Positions 24,691 to 33,381 of a stretch of 64,000 nucleotides of DNA are shown here, in pieces. Each line of letters opens with the position of its first letter. Positions within the stretch are counted from its first letter, which is position 1. A model generated the notes under the pieces. It was not told the origin of the DNA, made no database searches, and saw only the letters and a list, made by a program, of their open reading frames with translations. Position numbers and translations under genes: made by a program. Source of the DNA: Thermomonospora echinospora (GTDB lineage: Bacteria > Actinomycetota > Actinomycetes > Streptosporangiales > Streptosporangiaceae); assembly GCF_900108175.1 (NCBI RefSeq), contig NZ_FNVO01000003.1, positions 372,001 through 436,000 on the forward strand. The letters are read 5' to 3'.

Positions 24691-26457
24691 ATGATGCCGC
24701 TCAATCCGCAGGAGGCCGGGCTCCCGCTGCGGGCGGGACGCCGGGGACGCCCGTTCCCGCTCCGGCTCCGGTCCGATCCGCGGGCCGCGCGGCGCGCCGA
24801 GGTGGCGGCCGCGCTGGCCCCGCTGCTGCGGGCGCGGGGCGCGACGGCCCGCCACGCCGCCTTCTCCGACGGCGACGCCCGCGAGCTGTGCCGGGCCTAT
24901 GACGTGGCCGAGCGCATGCACCGGGGCCAGCTCCGCAAGTCGGGCGCCCCGTACATCACCCACCCGCTGGCGGTGGCGATGATCCTGGCCGGGATGGGGA
25001 TGGATACCACCACCCTGGTGGCCGCCCTGCTGCACGACACCGTCGAGGACACCCCGTACACGCTCGGCGAGGTGCGCGCCGACTTCGGCGAGGAGGTCGC
25101 GGTCCTGGTCGACGGGGTCACCAAGCTGGACGGCGAGCGCTGGGGCGACCGGCGCGAGGCCGAGACCTTCCGCAAGATCGTGCTGGCCGCGGCGGCGGAT
25201 CTGCGGGTGCTGGTGATCAAGCTGGCCGACCGCCTGCACAACCTGCGCACGCTGGGCTTCCAGCCCGCGCACAAGCGGGCCCGGTACGCCACCGCGTCGC
25301 TGGAACTACTGGTGCCGTTCGCCGAGCGCCTGGGCATCCACGCCCTCAAGCGGGAGCTGGACGATCTGGCTTTCGCCCACCGCGACCCCGGCGCGCACGC
25401 CGCGACGGCGGCCGCGGCGGCACAGGCGCTGCGCGGGGCCGGCGCCACGTTCGGCCCGGCGCTGGCCCGACTGCGGGAGTCGCTGGCCGAGCACCGGCTG
25501 GCCGCCAACGTGTCCGTTCGTCCCCGCCACCTGTACGCGGTGCACCAGGACTTCGGCAGCGCCGTGGTGGGGCTGCGGCCCGGCGAGGCTGCCCGGGTGC
25601 TGGTCGTGGTGGACGGCGACGACCGCGACTGCTACATCGCGCTGGGCGCCGCGCACGCCGCGCTACGCCCCTGCCCGGGGCGGGTCAAGGACTACATCGC
25701 GCTGCCCAAGTTCAACATGTACCAGGCGCTGCACACCCGGGTGATCAGCCCGGACGGCGACCCGCTGGAGGTGATCATCCAGAGCCGGGCGATGCATCCG
25801 GTCGCCGAGTACGGGATCGTGGCGCACATCCGCGACGCCGGCGACGGGGCGGCCACCGCCGACGCCGTGGCCGGCCGGCGCGACCTGGTCTGGCTGAGCC
25901 GGCTGCTGGCCTGGCAGTCCGACGCCGCCTCGGCCGACTTCCTGGACGGCCTGCGCACCGACCTGGCGGTCGGCCATCTGGCGGCGTTCACCCCGGGCGG
26001 GGAGATCGTGGCGCTGCCGGCGGGCGCCAGCGCGCTGGACTTCGCCTACGCGCTGGGCACCGAGACCGGCAACCACAGCATCGGCGCGCTGGTCAACGGG
26101 CGGCTGGCCCCGCTGTCGGCCGAGCTGCGCAACGGCTACGTGGTGGAGATCCTGACCGATCCGGAGGGCTGCCCGTCGGCGGACTGGCTGGAGATCGCCA
26201 CCACCGCCCCGGCCCGCGTCCACATCCAGCTCTGGCTGTCGCACCGGCGCGCCGAGGAGGCCGCCGACCTGGGCCGCCGCCGCCTGGTGCGGGCGCTGGC
26301 CGACCGCGGGGTGGACCTGCTGACGGCCGAGGCGCACGGCGAGTCGCTGTCCATCGCCCGCGACCTGGGCTACGCGGAGGTCGATGACATGTACGCCGCG
26401 CTGGGCGCCGGCTCGCTCCGTCTGGAGGATCTGCTCGACCGCTTCGCCGGCGCCTGA
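24691..26457 (+). CDS. Short RelA/SpoT-family (p)ppGpp metabolism protein
   Basis: 588 aa, shorter than full-length Rel (usually over 700), because it ends after the TGS domain and lacks the C-terminal helical, zinc-finger and ACT parts. The HD hydrolase domain is complete: RKSGAPYITHPLAVA, ALLHDTVEDT and KLADRLHNLRTL. The synthetase region keeps CPGRVKDYIALPKFNMYQAL and the AMHPVAEYGIVAH motif. The YDLVGIRVLV element with the catalytic Asp is replaced by SAVVGLRPGEAARVLVVV. The TGS domain spans about 415-475. It therefore probably hydrolyses (p)ppGpp and may not make it; this is inference from missing residues. An AGGTGA ribosome site precedes ATGATG. A -10-like CATAAT lies near 24631. Confidence 0.88.
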   Translation: MMPLNPQEAGLPLRAGRRGRPFPLRLRSDPRAARRAEVAAALAPLLRARGATARHAAFSDGDARELCRAYDVAERMHRGQLRKSGAPYITHPLAVAMILAGMGMDTTTLVAALLHDTVEDTPYTLGEVRADFGEEVAVLVDGVTKLDGERWGDRREAETFRKIVLAAAADLRVLVIKLADRLHNLRTLGFQPAHKRARYATASLELLVPFAERLGIHALKRELDDLAFAHRDPGAHAATAAAAAQALRGAGATFGPALARLRESLAEHRLAANVSVRPRHLYAVHQDFGSAVVGLRPGEAARVLVVVDGDDRDCYIALGAAHAALRPCPGRVKDYIALPKFNMYQALHTRVISPDGDPLEVIIQSRAMHPVAEYGIVAHIRDAGDGAATADAVAGRRDLVWLSRLLAWQSDAASADFLDGLRTDLAVGHLAAFTPGGEIVALPAGASALDFAYALGTETGNHSIGALVNGRLAPLSAELRNGYVVEILTDPEGCPSADWLEIATTAPARVHIQLWLSHRRAEEAADLGRRRLVRALADRGVDLLTAEAHGESLSIARDLGYAEVDDMYAALGAGSLRLEDLLDRFAGA

Positions 26458-26532
26458 CGGGACGGCGGCCCACCGGCACGGCCGGGCCGATCACCACGGT
26501 CGCAGACGGGACCGCCGGCCCGGGCGGCCGAA

Positions 26533-27144
26533 TCAGGGGATCGCACCGCCGGGCCGGCCGGTCGGGCGGGGACCGTCCAGGACGCGGGTGACCGCGTCGC
26601 CGATGAGGGCGCGGACCCGGTGCGGGTCGTCGAGATGGGCACCGACCACCAGCCCGTCGCGCAGGGCGACGAGGATGTCGGCGGTACGCGCGGCGTCCGG
26701 GTCGCCGCCGGCCTCCAGCAGCCCGGCCAGCAGCCCGTGGAACCAGCGGCGGTGGTCGTCGACCGCCCGGCGCACCGGGTGGCCGGCGTCGGGGTACTCG
26801 GCCGCGGCGTTGAGGAACACGCAGCCGCGGAAGTGCGGGTCGCCGCCGGCCTCGCCGATCCTGGCGAACACCGTCAGGAGGGCCTCGCGCGGCTCGGCCC
26901 GCGGCATCCGCGCGAAGTGGTCCCGCTGCAGCCGGCTCTGCTCCTCCACATAGGTGCGGACCAGGTCGTCCTTAGCCGGAAAGTGGTGGTAGAAGGTCGC
27001 CTTCGCCACCCCGGCCTCGGCGATGATCCGGTCGATGCCGACGGCGCGGATGCCCTCGGCGTAGAACAGCCGGGTGGCGGTGTCCAGGACACGGCGGCGG
27101 GCGGAGCCCGCACGCCGCCGTTCCAGCTGCGGTGCTGCGGTCAC
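26533..27144 (-). CDS. TetR-family transcriptional regulator
   Basis: 203 aa from a GTG. The N-terminal helix-turn-helix is clear (ARRRVLDTATRLFYAEGIRA, IAEAGVAKATFYHHFPAKDD). The ligand-binding part (about 75-190) has a TetR_C-like pattern with one Cys in HFRGCVFLNAAAEY, typical of the AcrR-like LmrA/YxaF group. Two copies of a CAGAC-N2-GTCTG palindrome lie 18-56 bases upstream of its start, so autorepression is likely. The small membrane protein gene behind those sites is the other candidate target. Confidence 0.92.
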   Translation of the reverse strand: MTAAPQLERRRAGSARRRVLDTATRLFYAEGIRAVGIDRIIAEAGVAKATFYHHFPAKDDLVRTYVEEQSRLQRDHFARMPRAEPREALLTVFARIGEAGGDPHFRGCVFLNAAAEYPDAGHPVRRAVDDHRRWFHGLLAGLLEAGGDPDAARTADILVALRDGLVVGAHLDDPHRVRALIGDAVTRVLDGPRPTGRPGGAIP

Positions 27145-27161
27145 CCGTCGACTTTACTGGA

Positions 27162-27200
27162 CAGACCTGTCTGGCCCCGGAGAACGGGCAGACGGGTCTG
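27162..27200. promoter_or_regulatory. Twin TetR operators: CAGAC-N2-GTCTG
   Basis: CAGACCTGTCTG at 27162-27173 and CAGACGGGTCTG at 27189-27200 are the same palindrome with different central dinucleotides, 27 bases apart centre to centre. The flanks also agree (GGA/GGG before, TCC or CC after). They lie just upstream of the tetR start and fit two TetR dimers covering its promoter. Confidence 0.75.
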
Positions 27201-27260
27201 TCCGCCGGGTGCGGAGGATCTTCCCGGGGGCCAGGCGTCCGGGACCGGAAGGCCGGACGC

Positions 27261-27896
27261 CTACGGCCACGGATCGAGGTCCGGTGGTCCCGGCCAGCGG
27301 GCGGACAGCGACGCGGTGGCGGCCAACAGGCCGATCACGACCAGCCCCGTCGCCAGGTTGATCGCGGCGGTCGCGATCCTGGCCTCCAGTCCCGCCCGTA
27401 CGACGAGCGGCGCCAGCGTGGCGATCCCGGTCACCGGCCCGCAGACCCAGGCCAGCATGCTCACCGGGCGCGGCGAGACCAGCATCAGCACGTGGAGCAG
27501 CCCGGTGGCCTGCAGGGTCAGCGCCCCCATGCACAGGGCGTAGGCGGCGCTCACCGCCAGCCCGTCGACGCGGGGGCTCACCGGGACCGGCACCGGGACG
27601 TGCAGCACGCCACGGGCGACGAGCGCACCGGCCACCGTCACCAGCACCGCGCACAGGGCGGCGATCAGGCCTCCCGCCCACAGCCGGCCGACCCTGATCT
27701 GGGGGCCGGCCGCCAGCACGCCGTGCAGGGCGGCGAAGCCCCGGTAGCGTTCGACGGACGCCTCCCGGACCTGCGGCGACCGGGCCGTCGCCGGGCAGCG
27801 GTAGGCACGATGCAGGGGCTGCCGTGTCCGCCCCCGGGGGTGGGCACGCGGGCCTGAAGCATCGTCCGGATGCGGCCCGAAAGGCACCTTCGCCAT
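27261..27896 (-). CDS. DUF6069-like small membrane protein
   Basis: 211 aa as read from the ATG at 27896 (GGGGGGA upstream). From about residue 70 there are four hydrophobic segments: LIAALCAVLVTVAGALVA, AVSAAYALCMGALTLQATGL, MLAWVCGPVTGIATLAPLVV and AINLATGLVVIGLLAATASL. This four-helix pattern matches the DUF6069 family of actinobacterial membrane proteins. The first 60-70 residues are Arg/Pro-rich and doubtful, so the true start may lie further in. Same strand as tetR and immediately upstream of it. Function unknown. Confidence 0.65.
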   Translation of the reverse strand: MAKVPFGPHPDDASGPRAHPRGRTRQPLHRAYRCPATARSPQVREASVERYRGFAALHGVLAAGPQIRVGRLWAGGLIAALCAVLVTVAGALVARGVLHVPVPVPVSPRVDGLAVSAAYALCMGALTLQATGLLHVLMLVSPRPVSMLAWVCGPVTGIATLAPLVVRAGLEARIATAAINLATGLVVIGLLAATASLSARWPGPPDLDPWP

Positions 27897-28114
27897 GCCA
27901 TCCCCCCAAACTGCTACTTAATGAACTAAGCAGCGCACGTCATGTCTGCACTCGTTGCCGCGCCGGGGACGGCCAAGACCAATGACATTCCAGACATCCG
28001 CAATAAGCCCGCCAAGCGCCCGCCGGACGGGGGGCGGCCGGGCGCGGGGTCCCGCCGGGAAAACACCGCGTCGTGGGAGGCTCTTCGGGTGACCGGCGGC
28101 AGGAAGGCGGGGAG

Positions 28115-28990
28115 ATGAGGCTTGCACCGGGTGACCTGGTCACGGTCATCGCGCCCAGCGGGCCCGTCGGGGCCGCCGCGCTGCGCCGCGGAGTGGCGAT
28201 CCTGGAGGGCTGGGGGCTGCGCGTCCGGGTCGCCCCCCATACGGAGGCGGCCTCGGGGTACCTGGCGGGTCCGGACACCGCACGCGCCGCCGACTTCACC
28301 GAGGCGTGGACCGACCCCGAGGTGCGCGGCGTCCTGTGCGCGCGGGGCGGCTACGGGGCCCAGCGCATGCTGGACCTGATCGACTGGGAACGCGTCCGGG
28401 AGGCCGGCCCCAAGATCTTCTTGGGCTCCAGCGACGTCACCGCCCTACACGGGGCGCTGGCGCGTCACCTCGGCCTGGTCACCTACTTCGGGCCCATGCC
28501 GGCCGGGCTCGCCCTCAGCAGGGACCGCGCCACCGCCGAGGCCCTGCACCGGGCCCTGTTCACCGGCACCGATGCGCTGACGGCCCCCAAGGGCGAGGCG
28601 CTCTTCCCCGGCATCGCCCGGGGGCGGCTGCACGGCGGGACGATCACTCTGCTGGCCACCAGCCTGGGGGCGCAGGAGGGCGCTCCCCCGGCCGGCGACC
28701 GCGTCGTCTTCCTGGAGGACGTCACCGAATCCCCCTACCGGCTCGACCGTTCCCTCACCCAGTTGCTGCGGGCGGGATGGTTCGCGGGGGTGACCGGTGT
28801 CGTGCTCGGCTCGTTCGTCGACTGCGGGCCCGAGGAGGAACTGCGCGCGATGCTGCGCGACCGCCTCGGCCCGCTCGACGTGCCGGTCCTGTGGGGTTTC
28901 CCCGCCGGTCACGGCCCGACGCAGCTGACCCTTCCGTTCGGCATGTGGGCCGAACTGTCGGCCGACACGGCCACCTTGCGCTTCACCTGA
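28115..28990 (+). CDS. LD-carboxypeptidase (peptidase family S66)
   Basis: 291 aa from the ATG at 28115 (AGGCGGGGAG upstream). S66 landmarks: N-terminal LAPGDLVTVIAPSGPV, the nucleophile-Ser motif FLGSSDVTALHG, Glu in VFLEDVTESPYRLDRSL and the His region PAGHGPTQLTLPFG. These cytosolic enzymes trim the terminal D-Ala from tetrapeptide muropeptides during wall recycling; some relatives resist microcin C-type compounds. The gene stands alone, facing the desaturase gene, with only seven bases between the two stops. Confidence 0.9.
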   Translation: MRLAPGDLVTVIAPSGPVGAAALRRGVAILEGWGLRVRVAPHTEAASGYLAGPDTARAADFTEAWTDPEVRGVLCARGGYGAQRMLDLIDWERVREAGPKIFLGSSDVTALHGALARHLGLVTYFGPMPAGLALSRDRATAEALHRALFTGTDALTAPKGEALFPGIARGRLHGGTITLLATSLGAQEGAPPAGDRVVFLEDVTESPYRLDRSLTQLLRAGWFAGVTGVVLGSFVDCGPEEELRAMLRDRLGPLDVPVLWGFPAGHGPTQLTLPFGMWAELSADTATLRFT

Positions 28991-28997
28991 CCGCGCT

Positions 28998-30041
28998 TCA
29001 CCTGAGGTCGCGGTCGCCGCGCAGCGGGTCGCCCACCTCGTGCATGTGACCCAGCGCCTGCGCGTACGACTCCAGCAGGCCGGTCTCCGTGTACGGGAGG
29101 CCGACCCGGGCGCAGTGCTCGCGCACCAGGGGCTGCACCTTGCGCAGGTTGCAGCGCGGGACGCTCGGGAACAGGTGGTGCTCGACCTGGTAGTTCAGCC
29201 CGCCCAGCAGCCAGTCGTTGATCGCGCCGCCCCGGATGTTGCGCGAGGTGAGCACCTGACGGCGCAGGTGGTCCCAGCGTTCCCCCGGCGCGGGCATCGC
29301 CATCCCCTTGTGGTTGGGGGCGAACGCGCATCCCAGGTGCAGGCCGAACAGCGCCTGGTGGACGAGGATGAACGTCACCGCCTGCGCCGGGGACATCAGC
29401 GTGAACGCCAGCGCCAGGTAACCGGCCATGTGGGCGGCCAGGAGCCCGCCCTCCACCAGGGCGTCCCGCAGCGGCCGGTTCCGCAGGTCCAGCGCACTGG
29501 CGACCTTCAGCGCCCACCCCTCGAACGTCAGCAGGGGGAAGAACAGCCGCGCCTGATGCCGGGTCACCCATCCGGCGAACCCGTTCCGCTCGGCGGCCTG
29601 CTCGGCCGTCCACACCAGCACGCCCGCCGCCACGTCCGGGTCCTTGTCGACGTGGTTGGGGTTGGCGTGGTGACGGTTGTGCTTGTCGTTCCACCAGCCG
29701 TAGCTCATCCCGGTCATCAGGTTGCCGAACAGCAGCCCCAGCCACCGGTTGGCCCTCGGCGACCGGGCGATCTGCCGGTGCCCCGCGTCATGACCCAGGA
29801 ACCCGGTCCGCGCGAAGACCACCGCTGCCGGCACCGCCGCCGCCACCGCCCACCAGGACCCGTCCGCCAGCGCCACCGCCAGCCAGATCCCGGCGGTGGC
29901 CAGCACGTTGACGGCGATGATCCAGGCGTAGTATCCGCGGCGGCGTTCCAGCAGCCCGCTGTCACGGACCCGCCGGGCCAGCGGTGCGAAGTCACTGCCC
30001 GGCGCACGGGTACGGGCGGGCGGGGCGAGGGTCTGGGGCAT
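28998..30041 (-). CDS. Membrane fatty acid desaturase (acyl-lipid type)
   Basis: 347 aa from the ATG at 30041 (longer upstream reading rejected). Three His boxes bind the di-iron centre: HDAGH, HNRHH and QVEHH. Gln before the third box is typical of front-end/Delta6-like and linoleoyl desaturases. Four hydrophobic segments flank the boxes. It introduces a double bond into membrane acyl chains, using electrons from ferredoxin or a reductase not encoded here. It lies about 8 kb from the lipid synthase with unrelated genes between, so a link to it is only possible. Confidence 0.92.
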   Translation of the reverse strand: MPQTLAPPARTRAPGSDFAPLARRVRDSGLLERRRGYYAWIIAVNVLATAGIWLAVALADGSWWAVAAAVPAAVVFARTGFLGHDAGHRQIARSPRANRWLGLLFGNLMTGMSYGWWNDKHNRHHANPNHVDKDPDVAAGVLVWTAEQAAERNGFAGWVTRHQARLFFPLLTFEGWALKVASALDLRNRPLRDALVEGGLLAAHMAGYLALAFTLMSPAQAVTFILVHQALFGLHLGCAFAPNHKGMAMPAPGERWDHLRRQVLTSRNIRGGAINDWLLGGLNYQVEHHLFPSVPRCNLRKVQPLVREHCARVGLPYTETGLLESYAQALGHMHEVGDPLRGDRDLR

Positions 30042-30192
30042 GAACGATCCCTGTCGTCGCACGAGTAGGTGATCGCAAGCTATGGACCGGCGGCCCGATT
30101 CCTCGCCCCGCCTGAGAGCCAAATTCCCTCTGGTCCCCAAGTCTCGGTCGCGCCGGGCCACGTACGAGCACCGCGCTACAGGCGCCGGCGCG

Positions 30193-31233
30193 TCAGTGGC
30201 CCTCACCGCCCACGGCCCCCTTCCGGGCCGCGTCCGCGGGCCCCCTCTCCTGCCGCTGGAAGAGGGTGAACAGCCACCACAGTGACGGCACCAGCACCAA
30301 CGCCCCCACCGCCAGCGCGCCCAGGGTGGCGGTCAGCACGGTGTTCCTGGCGGCGGCGTTCTGCAATGTCAGGCCCGGCAGCAGCGTCGGGTACTGGCCG
30401 ACGCCCCAGCCCCACAGCAGACCGGCCACGGCCAGCGCCGCCGTCACCCGTACCGCCACGTAGGAGCGCCGCCACAGCAGGAGGATCGACGCCACGCCCG
30501 CCACGACCGACAGCGCCACGAACGGCAGCGCCCATCCGGACGTCAACTCGGTGAACAGCCGGGGGCTGTCGAGCCACAACACGGCCAGCCCCAGCGCCGA
30601 CATCGCCCCCGTCACCGCCCCGGCGACCAGCGCCCGGTGGCGGAACACCTCCGCCAGATCCGGCTTATCGCCACGCTTGGCGTCATGGGTCAGGTACACC
30701 GCCGCCAGGTAGGCGGCCGTGCACACCGCCAGCACCCCGGTCATCACCGAGGTGGGGTTCAGCCAGCTGGTCACCAGGTTCCCCCGGGCCAGGCCCGGCG
30801 GCACCCGCCCCGAGGCGATCGCCCCGGTCACCGTGCCCAGGAAGAACGGCGTGAACACCGACGAGAACGCGAACGCCGCCCCGAACAGCCGCTGCTGCCA
30901 CAGCTTCGTGCTCGCCTTACGGAACGCGAACGCCGAGCCCCGGGCGATGATGCCCAGCGCGGCCAGCGTCAGCGGGATGTACAGCGTCGAGGAGATCGCT
31001 GCGAACACCGGCGGGATCCCCGTCCACATGATCACCAGCACGAAGATCAGCCAGACGTGGTTGGCCTCCCAGACCGGCCCGATCGAGTGCTCGATCAGGT
31101 CCCGCTGCGGCCGCCCGGCCGTGGCCCGGCCCGCCAGCAGGTCCCACACCCCGCCGCCGAAGTCGGCGCCCGCCAGCAGCACGTAGGCGGTCAGGCCCAC
31201 CCACATCACCGCCAGCAGGAGCTGCGCCAGCAT
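30193..31233 (-). CDS. cydB: Cytochrome bd oxidase subunit II
   Basis: 346 aa, starting MLAQLLLAVMWVGLTAYVLL two bases after cydA. Typical CydB features: GADFGGGVWDLLAG near the start, GPVWEANHVWLIFVLVIMWT and about eight to nine membrane helices. It forms the quinol oxidase with CydA in the plasma membrane, a high-affinity terminal oxidase for low oxygen. No cydDC genes follow in the window. Confidence 0.95.
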   Translation of the reverse strand: MLAQLLLAVMWVGLTAYVLLAGADFGGGVWDLLAGRATAGRPQRDLIEHSIGPVWEANHVWLIFVLVIMWTGIPPVFAAISSTLYIPLTLAALGIIARGSAFAFRKASTKLWQQRLFGAAFAFSSVFTPFFLGTVTGAIASGRVPPGLARGNLVTSWLNPTSVMTGVLAVCTAAYLAAVYLTHDAKRGDKPDLAEVFRHRALVAGAVTGAMSALGLAVLWLDSPRLFTELTSGWALPFVALSVVAGVASILLLWRRSYVAVRVTAALAVAGLLWGWGVGQYPTLLPGLTLQNAAARNTVLTATLGALAVGALVLVPSLWWLFTLFQRQERGPADAARKGAVGGEGH

Positions 31234-31235
31234 GG

Positions 31236-32600
31236 TCAGACGACCCGGGTCTGCGACACGTCGTGTTCCTGCGGGGCCACCGGCACCGGCACGTCGCGGG
31301 TCAGCCGGCGCATCACGTACACGGTCACCACGGTCAGCACCGCGTACACCACCGCCAGCAGGACGAAGCCCCAGATCAGACCGGGCGCCGGGTTGACCGC
31401 GCCACTCGTGCGCAGGGTCCGGAACACGGTCCAGGGCTGCCGCCCGACCTCGGTGACGATCCAGCCGGCCTCCACCGCCAGCACCGCCGCCGGACCGGCC
31501 GCCGCCGCCCCCCACAGGAACCATCGGCTGCGCGGCAGCGCACGCCGCCGCCACCACGCCAGCGCCGCCCAGGCGCTCAGCGCCAGCAGCCCGAACCCGA
31601 TCGCCACCATGACCTGGAACCCCCAGTGCACGATGTTGACCGGCGGGCGGTCGGCGGGCGGCACCGTCAGCAGCCCCACGATCTCGGCGTTGGGATTCCA
31701 GTGCGCCAGCAGCGACAGCGCGTACGGGATCTCCAGCGAGTACCGCAGCTCATCGCCCACCGCGATCCCGCCGAGGTGCAGCGGGACGCCCCGTGCGGTC
31801 TGAAACACCCCCTCCATCGCCGCCAGCTTCACCGGCTGGTTGGAGGCCACGAAGTGCGCCGCCCAGTCGCCCACCCCGATCTGGAACGGCGTGACCACCC
31901 CGGCCACGGTGAACGGCAGCAGGAAACCGGCCTTGTGGTAGCGGTCCCGCCTGCCGCGCAGCATCGCCACCGCGTACACGCTCGCCATCGCGAACCCCGC
32001 CACCATGAACGCCGCCAGGATCATGTGCACCGTCTGCGGCGGCGTGGCCGGGTTGAACATCGCCCGCCACGGCGAGACCTCGGTGATCCGCCCGCCGGCC
32101 TCCCGGAAGCCGACCGGCTGCTGCATCCACGCGTTCGCCGACACGATGAAGAACGCGCTGAGCACCCCGGCCAGCACGATCGGGACGCCGCTGAGGATGT
32201 GCGGCACCGTCGCCATCCGGTCCCAGGCGTACAGGTAGATCCCCAGGAAGATCGCCTCGATGAAGAACGCGAAGCCCTCCAGCGCGAACGGCAGCCCGAA
32301 GACCTGCCCGTACCTGCCCATCAGTTCCGGCCACAGCAGCCCCATCTCGAACGACAGGATCGTCCCCGACACGGCCCCGACCGCGAACAGCACCCCCAGT
32401 GCCCTCGCCCACCGCCGCGTCAGCAGCCGGTAGGCCACGTCTCCGGTACGGTGCCCCCGCCACTCGGCCATCAGCATGACGGCCGGCATGGCCACCCCCA
32501 GGCACGCGATGATGATGTGCCACCCCAGCGACAGCCCCATCTGCATCCGGGCCCCCCACAGATCGGTGCCGTCCGCCGCCACCCAATGCACAGCCGTCAT
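31236..32600 (-). CDS. cydA: Cytochrome bd oxidase subunit I
   Basis: 454 aa from the ATG at 32600. The heme-b595 His lies in LGWHIIIACLG. The Glu/Phe-rich helix ALEGFAFFIEAIFLGIYLYA and the GRQPW motif are present, and the quinol loop is of the short type. Ligands for hemes b558, b595 and d appear in place, including His and Met in the middle helices. It catalyses quinol oxidation and oxygen reduction without proton pumping. First gene of a cydAB operon with its own promoter region upstream. Confidence 0.95.
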   Translation of the reverse strand: MTAVHWVAADGTDLWGARMQMGLSLGWHIIIACLGVAMPAVMLMAEWRGHRTGDVAYRLLTRRWARALGVLFAVGAVSGTILSFEMGLLWPELMGRYGQVFGLPFALEGFAFFIEAIFLGIYLYAWDRMATVPHILSGVPIVLAGVLSAFFIVSANAWMQQPVGFREAGGRITEVSPWRAMFNPATPPQTVHMILAAFMVAGFAMASVYAVAMLRGRRDRYHKAGFLLPFTVAGVVTPFQIGVGDWAAHFVASNQPVKLAAMEGVFQTARGVPLHLGGIAVGDELRYSLEIPYALSLLAHWNPNAEIVGLLTVPPADRPPVNIVHWGFQVMVAIGFGLLALSAWAALAWWRRRALPRSRWFLWGAAAAGPAAVLAVEAGWIVTEVGRQPWTVFRTLRTSGAVNPAPGLIWGFVLLAVVYAVLTVVTVYVMRRLTRDVPVPVAPQEHDVSQTRVV

Positions 32601-33003
32601 GGCTCCCCCTGGTGCCGTTCCGCCGCTGTGCATACCCACCCCTGGGGAACGCGGCCCGGCGATCACGCCCCCTCATGCCCGACATGTCGTATCCGGGGTC
32701 CGGCTTGGCACGGCGTTGGCGAATCCCGGACGCGAGCACGCGCCGAGGCCGGTCATCTCGGGGAATCTCGCAGTGACGGCCTCCGCCAGGGGCGTCGCGG
32801 CCAAGGGCGCTCCGCCCTCAAGCCGATCAGGGTCTGCTCGATACCGCGGTGCACGCGGGGCACGACCGGCTCTTCACCGAGGAGCCGAGATCATCCTCGT
32901 ACCCGATCTCCGGCACGAAAGGCCCGGAGGCGGCCCGCCGGCGGCGCCTCTCCGTCGCCGGGTACTGCCCCCGCCTCCTGAGGCTGTATCGTCTTGCAGT
33001 CAA
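32601..33003. other. Intergenic region between cydA and tRNA-Val
   Basis: About 400 bases with no convincing gene on either strand. It must hold the cydA promoter on one side. Next to the tRNA a TATCGT at 32987-32992 could be its -10 box. No terminator or known regulatory motif was recognised. Confidence 0.5.
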
Positions 33004-33079
33004 GGGGCTGTGGCGCAGTTGGCAGCGCGGCGAGCTTACACCTCGTAGGTCGTCGGTTCGAATCCGGCCAGCCCCACCA
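33004..33079 (+). tRNA. tRNA-Val (anticodon UAC), CCA encoded
   Basis: Acceptor stem GGGGCTG (33004-33010) pairs with CAGCCCC (33069-33075), followed by A and an encoded CCA. D arm GCGCAGTTGGCAGCGC; anticodon stem GCGAG/CTCGT with loop CTTACAC gives anticodon UAC, reading GUA and GUG; T loop TTCGAAT. All arms pair. Confidence 0.95.
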
Positions 33080-33142
33080 TCCGGCCGGCCCCACCATCCG
33101 GCCGGCCCCACCATCCGACCGGCCCCACCATCCGGCCAGCCC
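33064..33142 (+). repeat. 17-bp tandem repeat grown from the tRNA-Val 3' end
   Basis: The last 16 bases of the tRNA plus one T (CCGGCCAGCCCCACCAT, 33064-33080) are followed head to tail by three near-identical 17-base copies at 33081, 33098 and 33115 and a partial fifth at 33132. Differences are single bases. Confidence 0.92.
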
Positions 33143-33146
33143 GGTC

Positions 33147-33202
33147 CGCGCCGCACGGGCCGCGCCGCACGGGCCGCGCCGCACGGGCCGCGCCGCACGG
33201 GC
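33147..33202 (+). repeat. 14-bp tandem repeat, four exact copies
   Basis: CGCGCCGCACGGGC repeats four times without change, five bases after the 17-bp array and before the carbamoyltransferase stop. The purpose is unknown; slippage in GC-rich DNA is the simple explanation. Confidence 0.9.
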
Positions 33203-33381
33203 CGCCGCGGCGCCGGGCGAGCGTCCACAGGCCGAAGGCGCCGCCCTCGACGAGGATGAGCATTGAGCCCGAGGGCCAGCGGGAGCAGGCCCAGGCAGGG
33301 GACGGCGGACTCGGGCAGGAAGGTGGCACCGAACGCGGCGGTGGGGCCCGCCGTCTCCCGGCCGGGGCATCCCAGGACGCG

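Noticed and set aside
33064-33202. Short tandem repeats resembling a CRISPR array
   Set aside because: The units are directly adjacent with no spacers of constant length, and no cas genes are present.
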